The notes under the pieces are model-generated. The model saw only the letters and a program-made list of their open reading frames with translations, did not search any database and had not been told where the DNA came from. Shown piece after piece: positions 17,985 through 27,500 of a stretch of DNA of 64,000 nt; positions within the stretch are counted from its first letter, which is position 1, and the number at the start of each line of letters is the position of its first letter. The DNA is from Symmachiella dynata. Lineage in GTDB: Bacteria > Planctomycetota > Planctomycetia > Planctomycetales > Planctomycetaceae. The DNA lies in NCBI RefSeq assembly GCF_007747995.1, contig NZ_CP036276.1, positions 3,773,001 through 3,837,000 of the forward strand. The letters run 5' to 3'. Position numbers and translations under genes: made by a program.

Positions 17985-19805
17985 ATGAAAATTTCATACT
18001 TCAAGATTGAGAATTTCCGAAACATTCGGTTTGCCGAATGTGAGAATCCACCTGATTTCGTTGTCATCTGCGGTGGGAATGGATGCGGAAAAAGTGCGAT
18101 TTTGCAGGCGTTGATGACGGCAAAAGAAAGAGCCGGGGCATATGGCGGATTCAATGTTGACCCACGTGCCGTAACGGCAAACGCAAGCAATGCCATTATT
18201 GAGGTTCGCATCAGTTTTTCTGAAAGCGAACGTACTTGGTACCAAGAAAACCACGGGAAGGAATGTCCAGAATTTGATAATGTGATTATCAACATTTCTA
18301 CCGGTGGCCAGGGACGTGCGACCAAACGTTCAGATTTTACTCGGACATTACTAAGCACATTTTCACGAAAATACAAAGGTTCTCCGGGTTTTTTTGACTA
18401 CATCGATGCACATCGCATTCATGACAAGAAAGAAGTGTCGACGTGGGACGCGTCCTCCTTAAGTGAGGAACGGGTTAAGCAAACCTTGGGGGCAAGTGGT
18501 CGCGAGAAATTCCAATTTACTAAGGAGTTTTTGGCATCAAAGGTGCTGCGCGATTTGCAGTTATTGCAGGCAGCTCACCGGCAGAATAAAGGAACCAAGG
18601 TGCTGATGGATTCCGTGGCGCCAATTCAAAGGTTTTTCAATCGATTCTTTTCGCCTATGGAGTTTGTTGATGTTCGGATCGATACGTCACCATTTCAATT
18701 CATAATCCGTACACCTCACGGTGACATTGACATCGACGACTTGAGCGCGGGTGAGAAAGAAATCCTGAACACGTATATACGATTTCACCAACTTCAACCG
18801 CGTGACGCCGTTATATTGTTTGATGAGGCAGACGCGCACTTGCATCCCGATTTGGAACGTCGGTACTTGCAGGAGCTTCGCACGATCGGTGAGGGGAATC
18901 AGGTATGGCTGACAACTCATTCTCCAGAGATGATGATTGAAGCGGGTAGCGAGTCGCTTTATACCGTGTTAAAGGAGCCCCCAAGTGAGGGCCAGAATCA
19001 GTTTGTCCGCGTCACCTCCAGCGAGGAATTACACACGGCACTGTCAGAACTCATGGGGTCACGTGGGTTAGTTAGTTTTAATCAGCACATCGTGTTCATT
19101 GAAGGAACCGATGCCTCAACTGATCGTCGCCTTTACGAACGGTTTTACCCGCCGAATGAGTACAACATTAGTTTTGTGCCGGCCGGTGATTCGCGCGTGA
19201 TCGGACGGGTAGCCGAGCGAGTCAACCAGCTTCTATCTGAAAGCATCGGTTTTCAACAGTTTCATGCGATCGTCGACGGCGATTTTGAACGTGCTGTGCC
19301 TGATCCCCCTGATGGGCGCCTACACCGTTTGCCGGTGTATCATGTCGAAAACTTTCTGTTGGACGAAAACATAATTTTGTCGGTGCTAAGTGAGGTATTA
19401 TCCGAGCGATGTCCGTATGAGGACGAAGATTCTATGGTGTCGAGTTTGCACCAATTGATGGTGGAAGATGCTCACTTAATGCCGTTCGCTAAAGCGGTGC
19501 TTGACTCTGACCGGGCCAGGAAAGCAAGGGAAGTACGCGACGCGATTTTTTCAGGCAACGACGATCAATCCATCGAAAAAGGGTTTGAATCGTATGCGGA
19601 GGCTTTGGCGGAAGCACGCTCTATCCTTGAAGGTGCTATTTCAGACGACACGTGGAGGTCTAGGTGTAAAGCACGCGACTTGTTGAGAGCACTTTGTGGC
19701 AAACATGGGATCAACTACGAACATTTTCGCAATCTGGTCATTAGCCGAATGGATGGACCGCCGCCTGGATTGCAAGCAATCATCGGCAAAATCCTTGAAT
19801 CGTAA
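17985..19805 (+). CDS. ABC-type ATPase with C-terminal TOPRIM/DUF4435-like domain
   Basis: A 606-residue protein starting one base after the methyltransferase stop. Residues ~1-340 form an SMC/ABC-like ATPase: ICGGNGCGKSAIL (Walker A, ~28-40), DLSAGEKEILN signature (~250), VILFDEADAHLHP (Walker B) and WLTTHSPEM. Residues ~365-480 show a TOPRIM/DUF4435-like fold: VFIEGTDASTDRRLYERF, AIVDGDFE and YHVENFLLDE. This domain order occurs in OLD nucleases, Gabija GajA and fused PARIS proteins, all anti-phage. With a UvrD-like helicase two genes downstream the resemblance to Gabija is notable, but the DUF4435-like part fits PARIS better; the assignment is open. Confidence 0.8.
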   Translation: MKISYFKIENFRNIRFAECENPPDFVVICGGNGCGKSAILQALMTAKERAGAYGGFNVDPRAVTANASNAIIEVRISFSESERTWYQENHGKECPEFDNVIINISTGGQGRATKRSDFTRTLLSTFSRKYKGSPGFFDYIDAHRIHDKKEVSTWDASSLSEERVKQTLGASGREKFQFTKEFLASKVLRDLQLLQAAHRQNKGTKVLMDSVAPIQRFFNRFFSPMEFVDVRIDTSPFQFIIRTPHGDIDIDDLSAGEKEILNTYIRFHQLQPRDAVILFDEADAHLHPDLERRYLQELRTIGEGNQVWLTTHSPEMMIEAGSESLYTVLKEPPSEGQNQFVRVTSSEELHTALSELMGSRGLVSFNQHIVFIEGTDASTDRRLYERFYPPNEYNISFVPAGDSRVIGRVAERVNQLLSESIGFQQFHAIVDGDFERAVPDPPDGRLHRLPVYHVENFLLDENIILSVLSEVLSERCPYEDEDSMVSSLHQLMVEDAHLMPFAKAVLDSDRARKAREVRDAIFSGNDDQSIEKGFESYAEALAEARSILEGAISDDTWRSRCKARDLLRALCGKHGINYEHFRNLVISRMDGPPPGLQAIIGKILES

Positions 19806-19911
19806 CAGCACAAGTTGTACATCACGCATAAGCGACGCCGATGTATCGAGGGCATGCCGAAGGGCGTCCACGCAACACGGTAATTCAAATTAGAGTCAAG
19901 GAGCCACAATC

Positions 19912-20541
19912 GTGATTTCGAGAATGTTTGAAAACGTCACCGACGACGACATAAGCAACTTGATTCAACAAGGTGAAGGGGCGCAAATAGAATTCAAGCG
20001 GGATGTGATCAACATTTTAGATTTAGCGAAGCTGGTTTCTGCTTTTGCAAATACTGATGGTGGCGTGGCAATATTTGGCGTTGAGGAGCCTGATAAGATT
20101 GTAGGATGTAGTTTGCGCCGCACACAGGACCTCGTTGGGAAGATCGAGAATAGAATCCGTCCGGTTCCTGAAATGAGATTGCACGTTCAATCTTATCGTG
20201 GCGTCGAACTTGCAATCCTTGTCGTAAAGCGATTGCAGAGCGGACTTGCGATTTCTGACGCTGGGGCGTTCGTGCGCGAAGGGGAAGCTACGCGGCTCAT
20301 TGATGCGTCGACGATTGAGCGGCGAATACCGGTCAATGAGCCGGTGGAAACGACAAATCAACATCTTCGAGAAATGCTTGAATTGATGAATGATCGCATT
20401 GCTTCTCTGCAGGTCGAAGTCGCATATCCTCGTACATGGCGTGGAAGGGCGATTGCTCTGGTTGTCGCCTTTACAGCAGGGTTTTTCGCTCGGCTCGCCG
20501 CAGGATGGGTGGCTGACCTATTTCAAGGCAAAGACGCGTGA
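19912..20541 (+). CDS. AlbA_2 (Schlafen-type) domain membrane protein
   Basis: A 209-residue protein. Residues ~10-140 match the AlbA_2 domain: GEGAQIEFKRDV, LVSAFANTDGGVAIFGVE, and GAFVREGEATRLID. A C-terminal hydrophobic segment (ALVVAFTAGFFARLAAGW, ~185-202) suggests membrane anchoring. AlbA_2 proteins bind nucleic acids or act as regulators and recur in defence islands. The GTG start at 19912 is preferred because AAGGAG lies eight bases before it. It sits between the ATPase/TOPRIM gene and the helicase gene in the same direction and probably belongs to their operon. Membrane tethering of an AlbA_2 domain is less usual and may matter for its role. Confidence 0.78.
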   Translation: MISRMFENVTDDDISNLIQQGEGAQIEFKRDVINILDLAKLVSAFANTDGGVAIFGVEEPDKIVGCSLRRTQDLVGKIENRIRPVPEMRLHVQSYRGVELAILVVKRLQSGLAISDAGAFVREGEATRLIDASTIERRIPVNEPVETTNQHLREMLELMNDRIASLQVEVAYPRTWRGRAIALVVAFTAGFFARLAAGWVADLFQGKDA

Positions 20542-20605
20542 CAGGTGAGCATAGGGCGTTCTTTAACAAGGGCCTCGAAAAAATCCATCATTGCACGAGT
20601 GATCA

Positions 20606-22678
20606 ATGGAATTTCGCATCTCCGACACCTTCACTGCCAGCTTGGCCAAGTTGAACGCCGCCGAACAAAAGGCGGCCAAGACGACCGTGTTCGATTTGCA
20701 GGTCGATCCCAAGAACCCGGGGATGAGTTTCCACCGGATCGACAAATCCAAGGACGACAATTTTTGGTCGGTCCGTGTCAGCCGGGACATTCGGATCATC
20801 GTACACCAAACCGCCGCCAGCTTGTTGATGTGCTACGTCGACCACCACGACGACGCGTACCGTTGGGCGGAGCGTCGCAAAGTGGAAGTCCACCCCAAGA
20901 CCGGAGCAGCGCAACTAGTAGAAGTCCGGGAGCGGGTCCAAGAAATTACAGTGCCGGTCTATGTCGAGGTCGAGCAACCGGTGCCGGAACTTCCGCCGCT
21001 GTTTGCCGACGTGCCACCGGATGACTTGTTGAGCTACGGCGTGCCACCCGAGTGGCTCGACGATGTCCGCACGGCCACCGAGGACACGCTGTTTGAATTG
21101 TCCGAACACCTACCGCACGAGGCAGCGGAGGCATTGCTGCAATTGGCCACCGGCGCGAAGCCCATACCGCTGCAGGAAGCCACCGCCGGAGCCGACCCAT
21201 TCGCGCACCCAGATGCGCAGCGACGATTCCGAGTGATGACCAATGTGGAGGAGTTGGAGCGGGCGCTGGAATACCCTTGGGAAAAATGGACCGTCTTCCT
21301 GCATCCCGGCCAACAGGAATTAGTCGAACGCCAGTTCAACGGCCCCGCTCGCGTTTCGGGTTCAGCGGGAACCGGCAAAACGATAGTGGCACTCCACCGT
21401 GCCGTCCACCTCGCCCGTCAGCACCCGGAAGCGAAAGTATTGTTAGCGACCTTCTCAGCAACGCTGGCGCGGTCCCTGGCGGCCAAGTTGGTGGTGCTGG
21501 TAGGCAATGAGCCCAAGATCGCCGACCGCATTCACGTCGAATCTACGGCGGGCATCGCACGCCAACTTTATCATGACTTAATCGGTGAGGTCACGATTGC
21601 GCCCCACACAACGATCCAGGAAATTCTCAAAACGGCTGCCACGAAAGTCGACGGGCATAAATTTTCGGATCAGTTTCTGTGGGCGGAATGGACAGAGGTC
21701 GTTGACGCTTGGCAATTGACCACCTGGGAAACCTATCGCAAGGTCACGCGACTGGGGCGCAAGACGCGGCTCAGTGAAAAACATCGCGAGATTGCCTGGT
21801 CGATCTTCGCCCAGGTTCGCGAGGAATTGGAACAACGAAATCTGACGACCATGCCGACGGTCTTCGGACGCGTGGCGGAGGCCCTGCGGGACAGCGCGAA
21901 ACTACCTTTTGATTTCGCCGTCGTCGACGAAGCCCAAGATGTCAGCGTCCCCGAATTGCGATTCCTGGCTGCACTGGGGGCCGCTCGGCCCGACGGGCTG
22001 TTTTTCACCGGCGACCTCGGCCAACGCATCTTCCAGGCCCCGTTTTCCTGGAAAGAACTCGGCGTCGACATCCGTGGCCGCTCGCGGACTCTGCGGATCA
22101 ACTACCGGACCTCGCACCAGATACGCGGCATCGCCGACCGTCTGCTGCCACCCGAAGTTTCCGACGTGGATGGCAATACAGAATCGCGCCGCGGCACGGT
22201 TTCGGTCTTCAATGGCCCCACGCCGGTCGTGCAAGTCTGCGACGACGAGTCAGCCGAAACAGCGACCGTCAGTCAGTGGCTCCTCGACCGCATCGCTGAG
22301 GGCGTCCAGCCGCACGAGGTCGGCCTGTTCGTCCGCTCGGCGGCACAACTACCGCGTGCCCAAAAGGCTGCTCGCACGGCCGCTGTGGCCGCTGTGGAAC
22401 TCGATGACGAAGTGGAAACCAAAACTGGCCACATATCGATCAGCACGATGCACTTGGCCAAGGGGCTCGAATTCCGCGCGGTCGTTGTAATGGCCTGCGA
22501 CGACGAGATATTGCCGTTGCAAGATCGCATCGAGACCGTCGCGGACGATTCCGACCTGGAGGAAGTCTACAATACCGAACGGCACCTACTCTACGTGGCC
22601 TGCACGCGGGCACGGGATCAATTGCTGGTGACGGGTGTCGAACCGGCGTCGGAGTTTTTGGATGATCTTTGCAAGTAG
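20606..22678 (+). CDS. UvrD-like helicase with N-terminal RelE-fold domain
   Basis: A 690-residue protein. Residues ~1-95 look like a RelE/YafQ-type toxin fold (FRISDTFTASLAKLNAAEQK, FWSVRVSRDIRIIVHQ, CYVDHHDDAYRWAERR). After a linker, residues ~235-690 form a superfamily 1 helicase: VSGSAGTGKTIVALHRA (Walker A), FAVVDEAQDVS, LRINYRTSHQIR, STMHLAKGLEFRAVVVMA and LLYVACTRARDQLLV. It ends the plus-strand island. The RelE part could be an active ribonuclease, a DNA-contact module or a degenerate domain; catalytic competence cannot be judged here. With the upstream ATPase/TOPRIM gene it resembles a Gabija-like nuclease/helicase pair. Confidence 0.85.
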   Translation: MEFRISDTFTASLAKLNAAEQKAAKTTVFDLQVDPKNPGMSFHRIDKSKDDNFWSVRVSRDIRIIVHQTAASLLMCYVDHHDDAYRWAERRKVEVHPKTGAAQLVEVRERVQEITVPVYVEVEQPVPELPPLFADVPPDDLLSYGVPPEWLDDVRTATEDTLFELSEHLPHEAAEALLQLATGAKPIPLQEATAGADPFAHPDAQRRFRVMTNVEELERALEYPWEKWTVFLHPGQQELVERQFNGPARVSGSAGTGKTIVALHRAVHLARQHPEAKVLLATFSATLARSLAAKLVVLVGNEPKIADRIHVESTAGIARQLYHDLIGEVTIAPHTTIQEILKTAATKVDGHKFSDQFLWAEWTEVVDAWQLTTWETYRKVTRLGRKTRLSEKHREIAWSIFAQVREELEQRNLTTMPTVFGRVAEALRDSAKLPFDFAVVDEAQDVSVPELRFLAALGAARPDGLFFTGDLGQRIFQAPFSWKELGVDIRGRSRTLRINYRTSHQIRGIADRLLPPEVSDVDGNTESRRGTVSVFNGPTPVVQVCDDESAETATVSQWLLDRIAEGVQPHEVGLFVRSAAQLPRAQKAARTAAVAAVELDDEVETKTGHISISTMHLAKGLEFRAVVVMACDDEILPLQDRIETVADDSDLEEVYNTERHLLYVACTRARDQLLVTGVEPASEFLDDLCK

Positions 22679-22718
22679 AGGTGTTGTGTCGTTGATACAT
22701 TTAACCTTGCAAAACCCA

Positions 22719-22964
22719 TGTTGAGCGGTCCAGAAAAAGCCTGCAGCAAGAGTCGCTCGATTATTTCATTGCGTTTGGTCCGAACCACTTCGACAATCTA
22801 ATCTCGGAGTACGTCGAGCATTACCACACGGAGCGGCCGCATCAGGGGGGGATGTGCCGTTGGCAGGTGATTTCTGCGAGGGTCAGGGTACTAAATCCGA
22901 TGCTGTGGTTTGTCGGACACGGCTTGGCGGCGTGTTGCGGTACTATGAAAAGCCAGCAGCGTAA
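22719..22964 (+). pseudogene. Truncated integrase-type transposase remnant
   Basis: The DNA encodes [20 protein letters not shown] and [14 protein letters not shown], then after a frame change [18 protein letters not shown] and a TAA stop. This is the last quarter of the same transposase family as the gene at 7071-8129, in the opposite orientation. The N-terminus and two of the three catalytic positions are gone. It closes the right side of the restriction/defence island. Confidence 0.85.
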
Positions 22965-23039
22965 AGTAGACGAGCACTCCATTCTGGAATTGGTGTCCAG
23001 CATGGATATGATAATATCCATGCTTCACCAGCTAATTGC

Positions 23040-24365
23040 TCAAAGTCTAAATTCGGCAACGCTGAGTTGAGGTTTATCCGACCGACCGAAATGCAACGCC
23101 CCAAATAACGTACCGTCAGGTAAGATGCTACCAGAGAACCAAGCTGGCCATTCGCTTGACTCTCGCAACATGCTTTTCCTATCCGGCTGAAAGTCGGCAT
23201 CGGCATCGACAATGATGTCCTCCACGCTTCTCAGAATACTCACGTCAATTCCCATGATTGGTACGTCGACGTTCACCCCAGGGTAAGAACGAATCAATGC
23301 CAGAAATACGTTCCACTCAATCAGTGCGAGCCCAAGCGCCTTCATTTCACTTTTTGTAACAATGGCGAATGATTCCTCTCCAAAACTAATCACAACTAGG
23401 TGTCGAGCTGATGTGTCGGTTGTTTGGGCAGATCGGAGCGCCATTCCGGCCCCGACAAGGCCCATACCGATCAGCCACGCTCCATAATTGCCTCGTCGAA
23501 TCCAGTCATTTCGAAATGGCACTGTTTCATCAGCCGTTGCATCTGTTTCCGGATCTACAAACGCGAGAAGTGACGAATCCGGATACGGGTCGGCCTCCTC
23601 CCTCAAGTAAAGGCCGACTGCAAATAGTTTTTTCGGTTGCGGAGAAATCAAATTAGCCCAAGCATCTACTTGCTCAAGTCCCTCGGCAAGATTTTGTTTG
23701 ACCATTTTGGGGCTGGAGTCCGGAGGAACAAACGCACCTTTTGCCTCCGCCAATGCAACCACCCCCTGGCCAGTCTCAAAAGCAAAATCCGGCTCCTTCT
23801 CCGGTGTCTTCCTCTTGAAACGTTTCTTGATCAACTGAGCGAACTGAACTTGCTCGTTATGTGAAATGCGGACATCATTCATCGCGCGTTCAAGGAGCGA
23901 TGGAATATGATCCCAATATATATACCCTTGCTGGAGCATGAAGAGATATGTTGCCGCTTCCCCAAATCGACCTGCCAATGCAGTGCGTGACGAGTCCTTG
24001 CGTGAAAATATCCCACTCCGACGAAGTCGCAGAGTCTCACCAGACCATCGCAAAAGAGACGCCGTCTGAAACGCGATTCCCAACGCGCCCATTTTGACTG
24101 CATCTTCATCAAATGAGCCGGCCAATTCAGTCTTGGCTGCTGCATGGTAAAACTGCCAAGCTTCAATTGGTAACTCGGTTTTCGCATGTCCAAGACAGGT
24201 CGTCGCCAACGCGCTATCATCGTTCGGCCATTTCTGCGGCGATCTGACAATTCGCCTATTAGGGGTTGAGACCGCTGATTTCTCCAGTTCAACAATTGGT
24301 ACGGTCGACGAACCGCGGGGTAATTGAGGGCCTAGTACCTCAAGCATTCGTAATGTCTCGCACAT
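23040..24365 (-). CDS. Unknown protein with PD-(D/E)XK-like motif
   Basis: A 441-residue protein I do not recognise as a named family. Residues ~190-215 contain [11 protein letters not shown] followed by [14 protein letters not shown], which has the spacing and flanking strands of a PD-(D/E)XK nuclease core (P-D ... E-x-K). The rest is mixed alpha/beta with a hydrophobic Gly-rich stretch ([18 protein letters not shown]). GAGGA precedes the ATG. It lies 234 bases downstream of the giant TPR gene on the same strand, so the two probably share a transcript. As an inference it may be the DNA- or RNA-cutting effector, with the TPR protein as sensor. The gene is more AT-rich than the restriction island beside it. 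Confidence 0.6.
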   Translation of the reverse strand: MCETLRMLEVLGPQLPRGSSTVPIVELEKSAVSTPNRRIVRSPQKWPNDDSALATTCLGHAKTELPIEAWQFYHAAAKTELAGSFDEDAVKMGALGIAFQTASLLRWSGETLRLRRSGIFSRKDSSRTALAGRFGEAATYLFMLQQGYIYWDHIPSLLERAMNDVRISHNEQVQFAQLIKKRFKRKTPEKEPDFAFETGQGVVALAEAKGAFVPPDSSPKMVKQNLAEGLEQVDAWANLISPQPKKLFAVGLYLREEADPYPDSSLLAFVDPETDATADETVPFRNDWIRRGNYGAWLIGMGLVGAGMALRSAQTTDTSARHLVVISFGEESFAIVTKSEMKALGLALIEWNVFLALIRSYPGVNVDVPIMGIDVSILRSVEDIIVDADADFQPDRKSMLRESSEWPAWFSGSILPDGTLFGALHFGRSDKPQLSVAEFRL

Positions 24366-24599
24366 CTAACATGTCCTCGCAGAAGTGTCATTGCTTCATT
24401 ACCATTGTCGCGCGATCTCGAATAAGTCGGAGCGTTATCAGACGAGATCACGACCAAAGTCGCGAGATTCAGAGATGCGTACAAAGGACGCATTCTCGAA
24501 CTGGACCGCCGAGGCTCATCGACTTTCTACGATGGATGCATCGGTTCACTAATAGAACACCACGCCATTTCTTGTAATAGACACATTCGAACCACCAAT

Positions 24600-27500
24600 T
24601 TAACGGCGTAGTGAAGCGAGGGTATCACGTATTCTGGCGGAAACAAATGGCGGAGCCCATCTGGCGACTTCCTGGAAATGCGTTCGCCACAACTCAAACT
24701 GCTCACGCGTATATTGCGAATGGCTACCACCAAGTGGACGTCGCAACAACGCCGGAGCTTCTCCAGCAGTAGCGGCAACGATGCTAAAAGCTAAGAGTTT
24801 CTGTCGACGTTCCTCTGGCATTTCCGCTGTTAGCGCAGTATCCAAATATGCATTAGGAAGTAGCACATCCCATGAATCACGGAATCGAGCCTGCACCTCG
24901 CCAAAGAAGTCCGCGACATCAACTAATGCGTCGCTATCCATTTTTGAAAGAGTATCGCGATACCAATCTGCCGACTCGAGTAGTCTAGCAACATCTTGAT
25001 GCGGAAACACGCCGGTGTACGATATCGAATGTAGCAAACTTGAAACAAATCGTTGGCTCATCGTTTCTAGCTGTGAAATCCCTTCTAGCGACTTGATGGC
25101 CCATTCGTCTCCATGCGTGAGTTCCGTTGCGTCAATTGCTGATTCCAGAAGTTTTCTTGCCGAAGCATTCGTTAACTCCTTAGCAACCATTACAGACACG
25201 GACACCGCTGACTCATTGTGAGCCCAGATGTTATTTGATTTATTAGCCTGCCCCGAATCGAATCGTAGGCAACCCACCGTCAGAAGATCCGCGAGACATC
25301 GTTGTTGCGCGCCGCTTAGATGTCCAACACCAAGACTTGATGCTTGGCAAAGCGACAAGGCAAGAGCATAAGGCCAACTGGCAGGATGATGAAGTGCGAT
25401 ATGTCTTGCCTGAGACGACTCGCGGCTAGGCCGAGCCACTTCCCACGCCAACTGAGTTGCGAAAGCCAACTGTCTTATATCGTCACGAAATGCCGTCAGC
25501 GTTTCGTCACTGCTCCCATAATCATCGATAACATCGGACACTTGCGCTCCGGCCCAATAAGAAAGGCACAACAATTGTTCGTTCGGGAGAAATGGCGCAT
25601 GAAGCTCGAAATGACGCAGAAAATGCTGCGTGAGATTGTTTCGAATCTCCCAAAGGTACGTTGAAACATCGTGATTAGACTCTTTTCTGGCAACATTTAG
25701 AACTTTAAAACACTCCGACCAAAACTCATCTTGACGCTGTTTTGGGATCAGGGATGGGTTCTCAGCAAAGGCTCGGCATGCGTGATAGCGACGAAATATA
25801 GTTCGCCTCTCTTTGACCCAATTCCATACCGTCTTCCATACCGCCGTGCTATTCGCCGACTCGCACCATTGCTTTAGTAGCCCTCCCATTGAGAATGGAA
25901 TACCCAATGGCAAGTGTCCAAACCTCACCTCGTAGGCATCCAACGTTTTTGCGAGAGAACTGTGGTCAACGAGGCGACCAAACATTCTAACACATTGTTT
26001 GGCTGTGCGACCGTCACCATGGACTGCACAAAGGTGTTGAACGTCGGGCCGAAGTACTTTGCCCCAGTGATAGTCGCAATTTTCATTTAATGAAGCATGC
26101 AAGCTTTGACGGAGCGCGCTGATCTGAATTTTAAAATCACCGGCGAGACAGTCCTGAATTCTACACGCGACGGGAAACCAGGTTATAAACTCATCGGAAG
26201 TCGAGGACTCGCTACCTACGTTAATCGTCTCCTTGGAGTATGGCGATAGAGGGCATTCGCCCGAATCTTTGATAAACGTGATCGCAGCACTCCTCGCTTC
26301 CTTGCTTGGTGCGACCAAGAAATCCGGAACGAATTCAGCATACCGCGCCTTACTTCGAGTCTGATCGCGATGTTGGAAGAACACGTATGGGCCTGGCTCG
26401 GAAATCGGACTTCGTTTCGAACTTGATTGGATGGCGGATATCACCGCCTCGTCTGGCGTTGGCAACTCCTGGCCCTGATCAAGGATGCCGAGGTGCTCCG
26501 CGAGAAGACATGATCGCACGCCTTGAATACGCCCGTCGCGAATCAGGCTGATTAGAAACATACGTTGCTGGTAAGCAAGCTGAAGTTCCTCTTCGTCCTG
26601 GAGACTATTCGTTTCGACCGTAAGAATATGACTGACAACTGATTCGAAATCTCTTTCTGTTATGCCAATTAAGTCTGACACGGCTTTTACGGCGGCCTTT
26701 GCCGTTAACAGGTCGTCAATATCACACGCTCGTACCAGAAACGCCGCGAGAAATGTCTCGACCGAGCTTTCTGCCAATTGGAAACGCCCCGATGTTGGCA
26801 AATTACGTGGGGGGGTGGGCAGGCACTCCGAAACAATCCACTCTGTGAGCGTAATCCGTTGTTTCTCGTCCAATTCCTTCAGATTCCACACTTGTGCTGC
26901 AAACTCGGCCCAACGGCCCAGGGACTGTATGTAATAATGAAGCGCTACGCTCGTGGCCGGCTCGGTTGGCTCTTTGCCCGCCAGCAGACCACAATCTCTC
27001 ATACAGTCATGCATGTACTGACTGATTTCAACCAATGGATCATTTATGCCATGATAGCGTCGGACAAAATCCAACAAGACCGTCGCATCCGGGAGCAAAA
27101 ACCGGTATCGCCATCGCACGAGTTGCAGAAATGCGTCAGCAAATTGTTCACTGGAAATCTTGCCTTCCTGATACATCCGTTTGATAACGCAATCAGTGCT
27201 GCAAGCGGTAGTTTCAACATTCGATGTGTCATTCATTACGCCCATCAAACAGAACCGATCGTCAGCCACCAGGGGGATTTTCTCCTGGAGTGCTAAAAGC
27301 ACGCCATCGATCATCCATTTTCGCTGGCGTTCGCTTTCGTCGACTGGGGCTCCGGAATCGTCGTCGGATTCGTTGGACGGAGATGTAATGACAGCCTTAG
27401 CCGTAATTCGGTCGTTGTTTAACCACGCCGCTCCAAGGCTTTCGTTGAGCTCGGCCATTTCTTGGTCGAAGCGAAAACGGTCGATTTCGTGCCTAATCTT

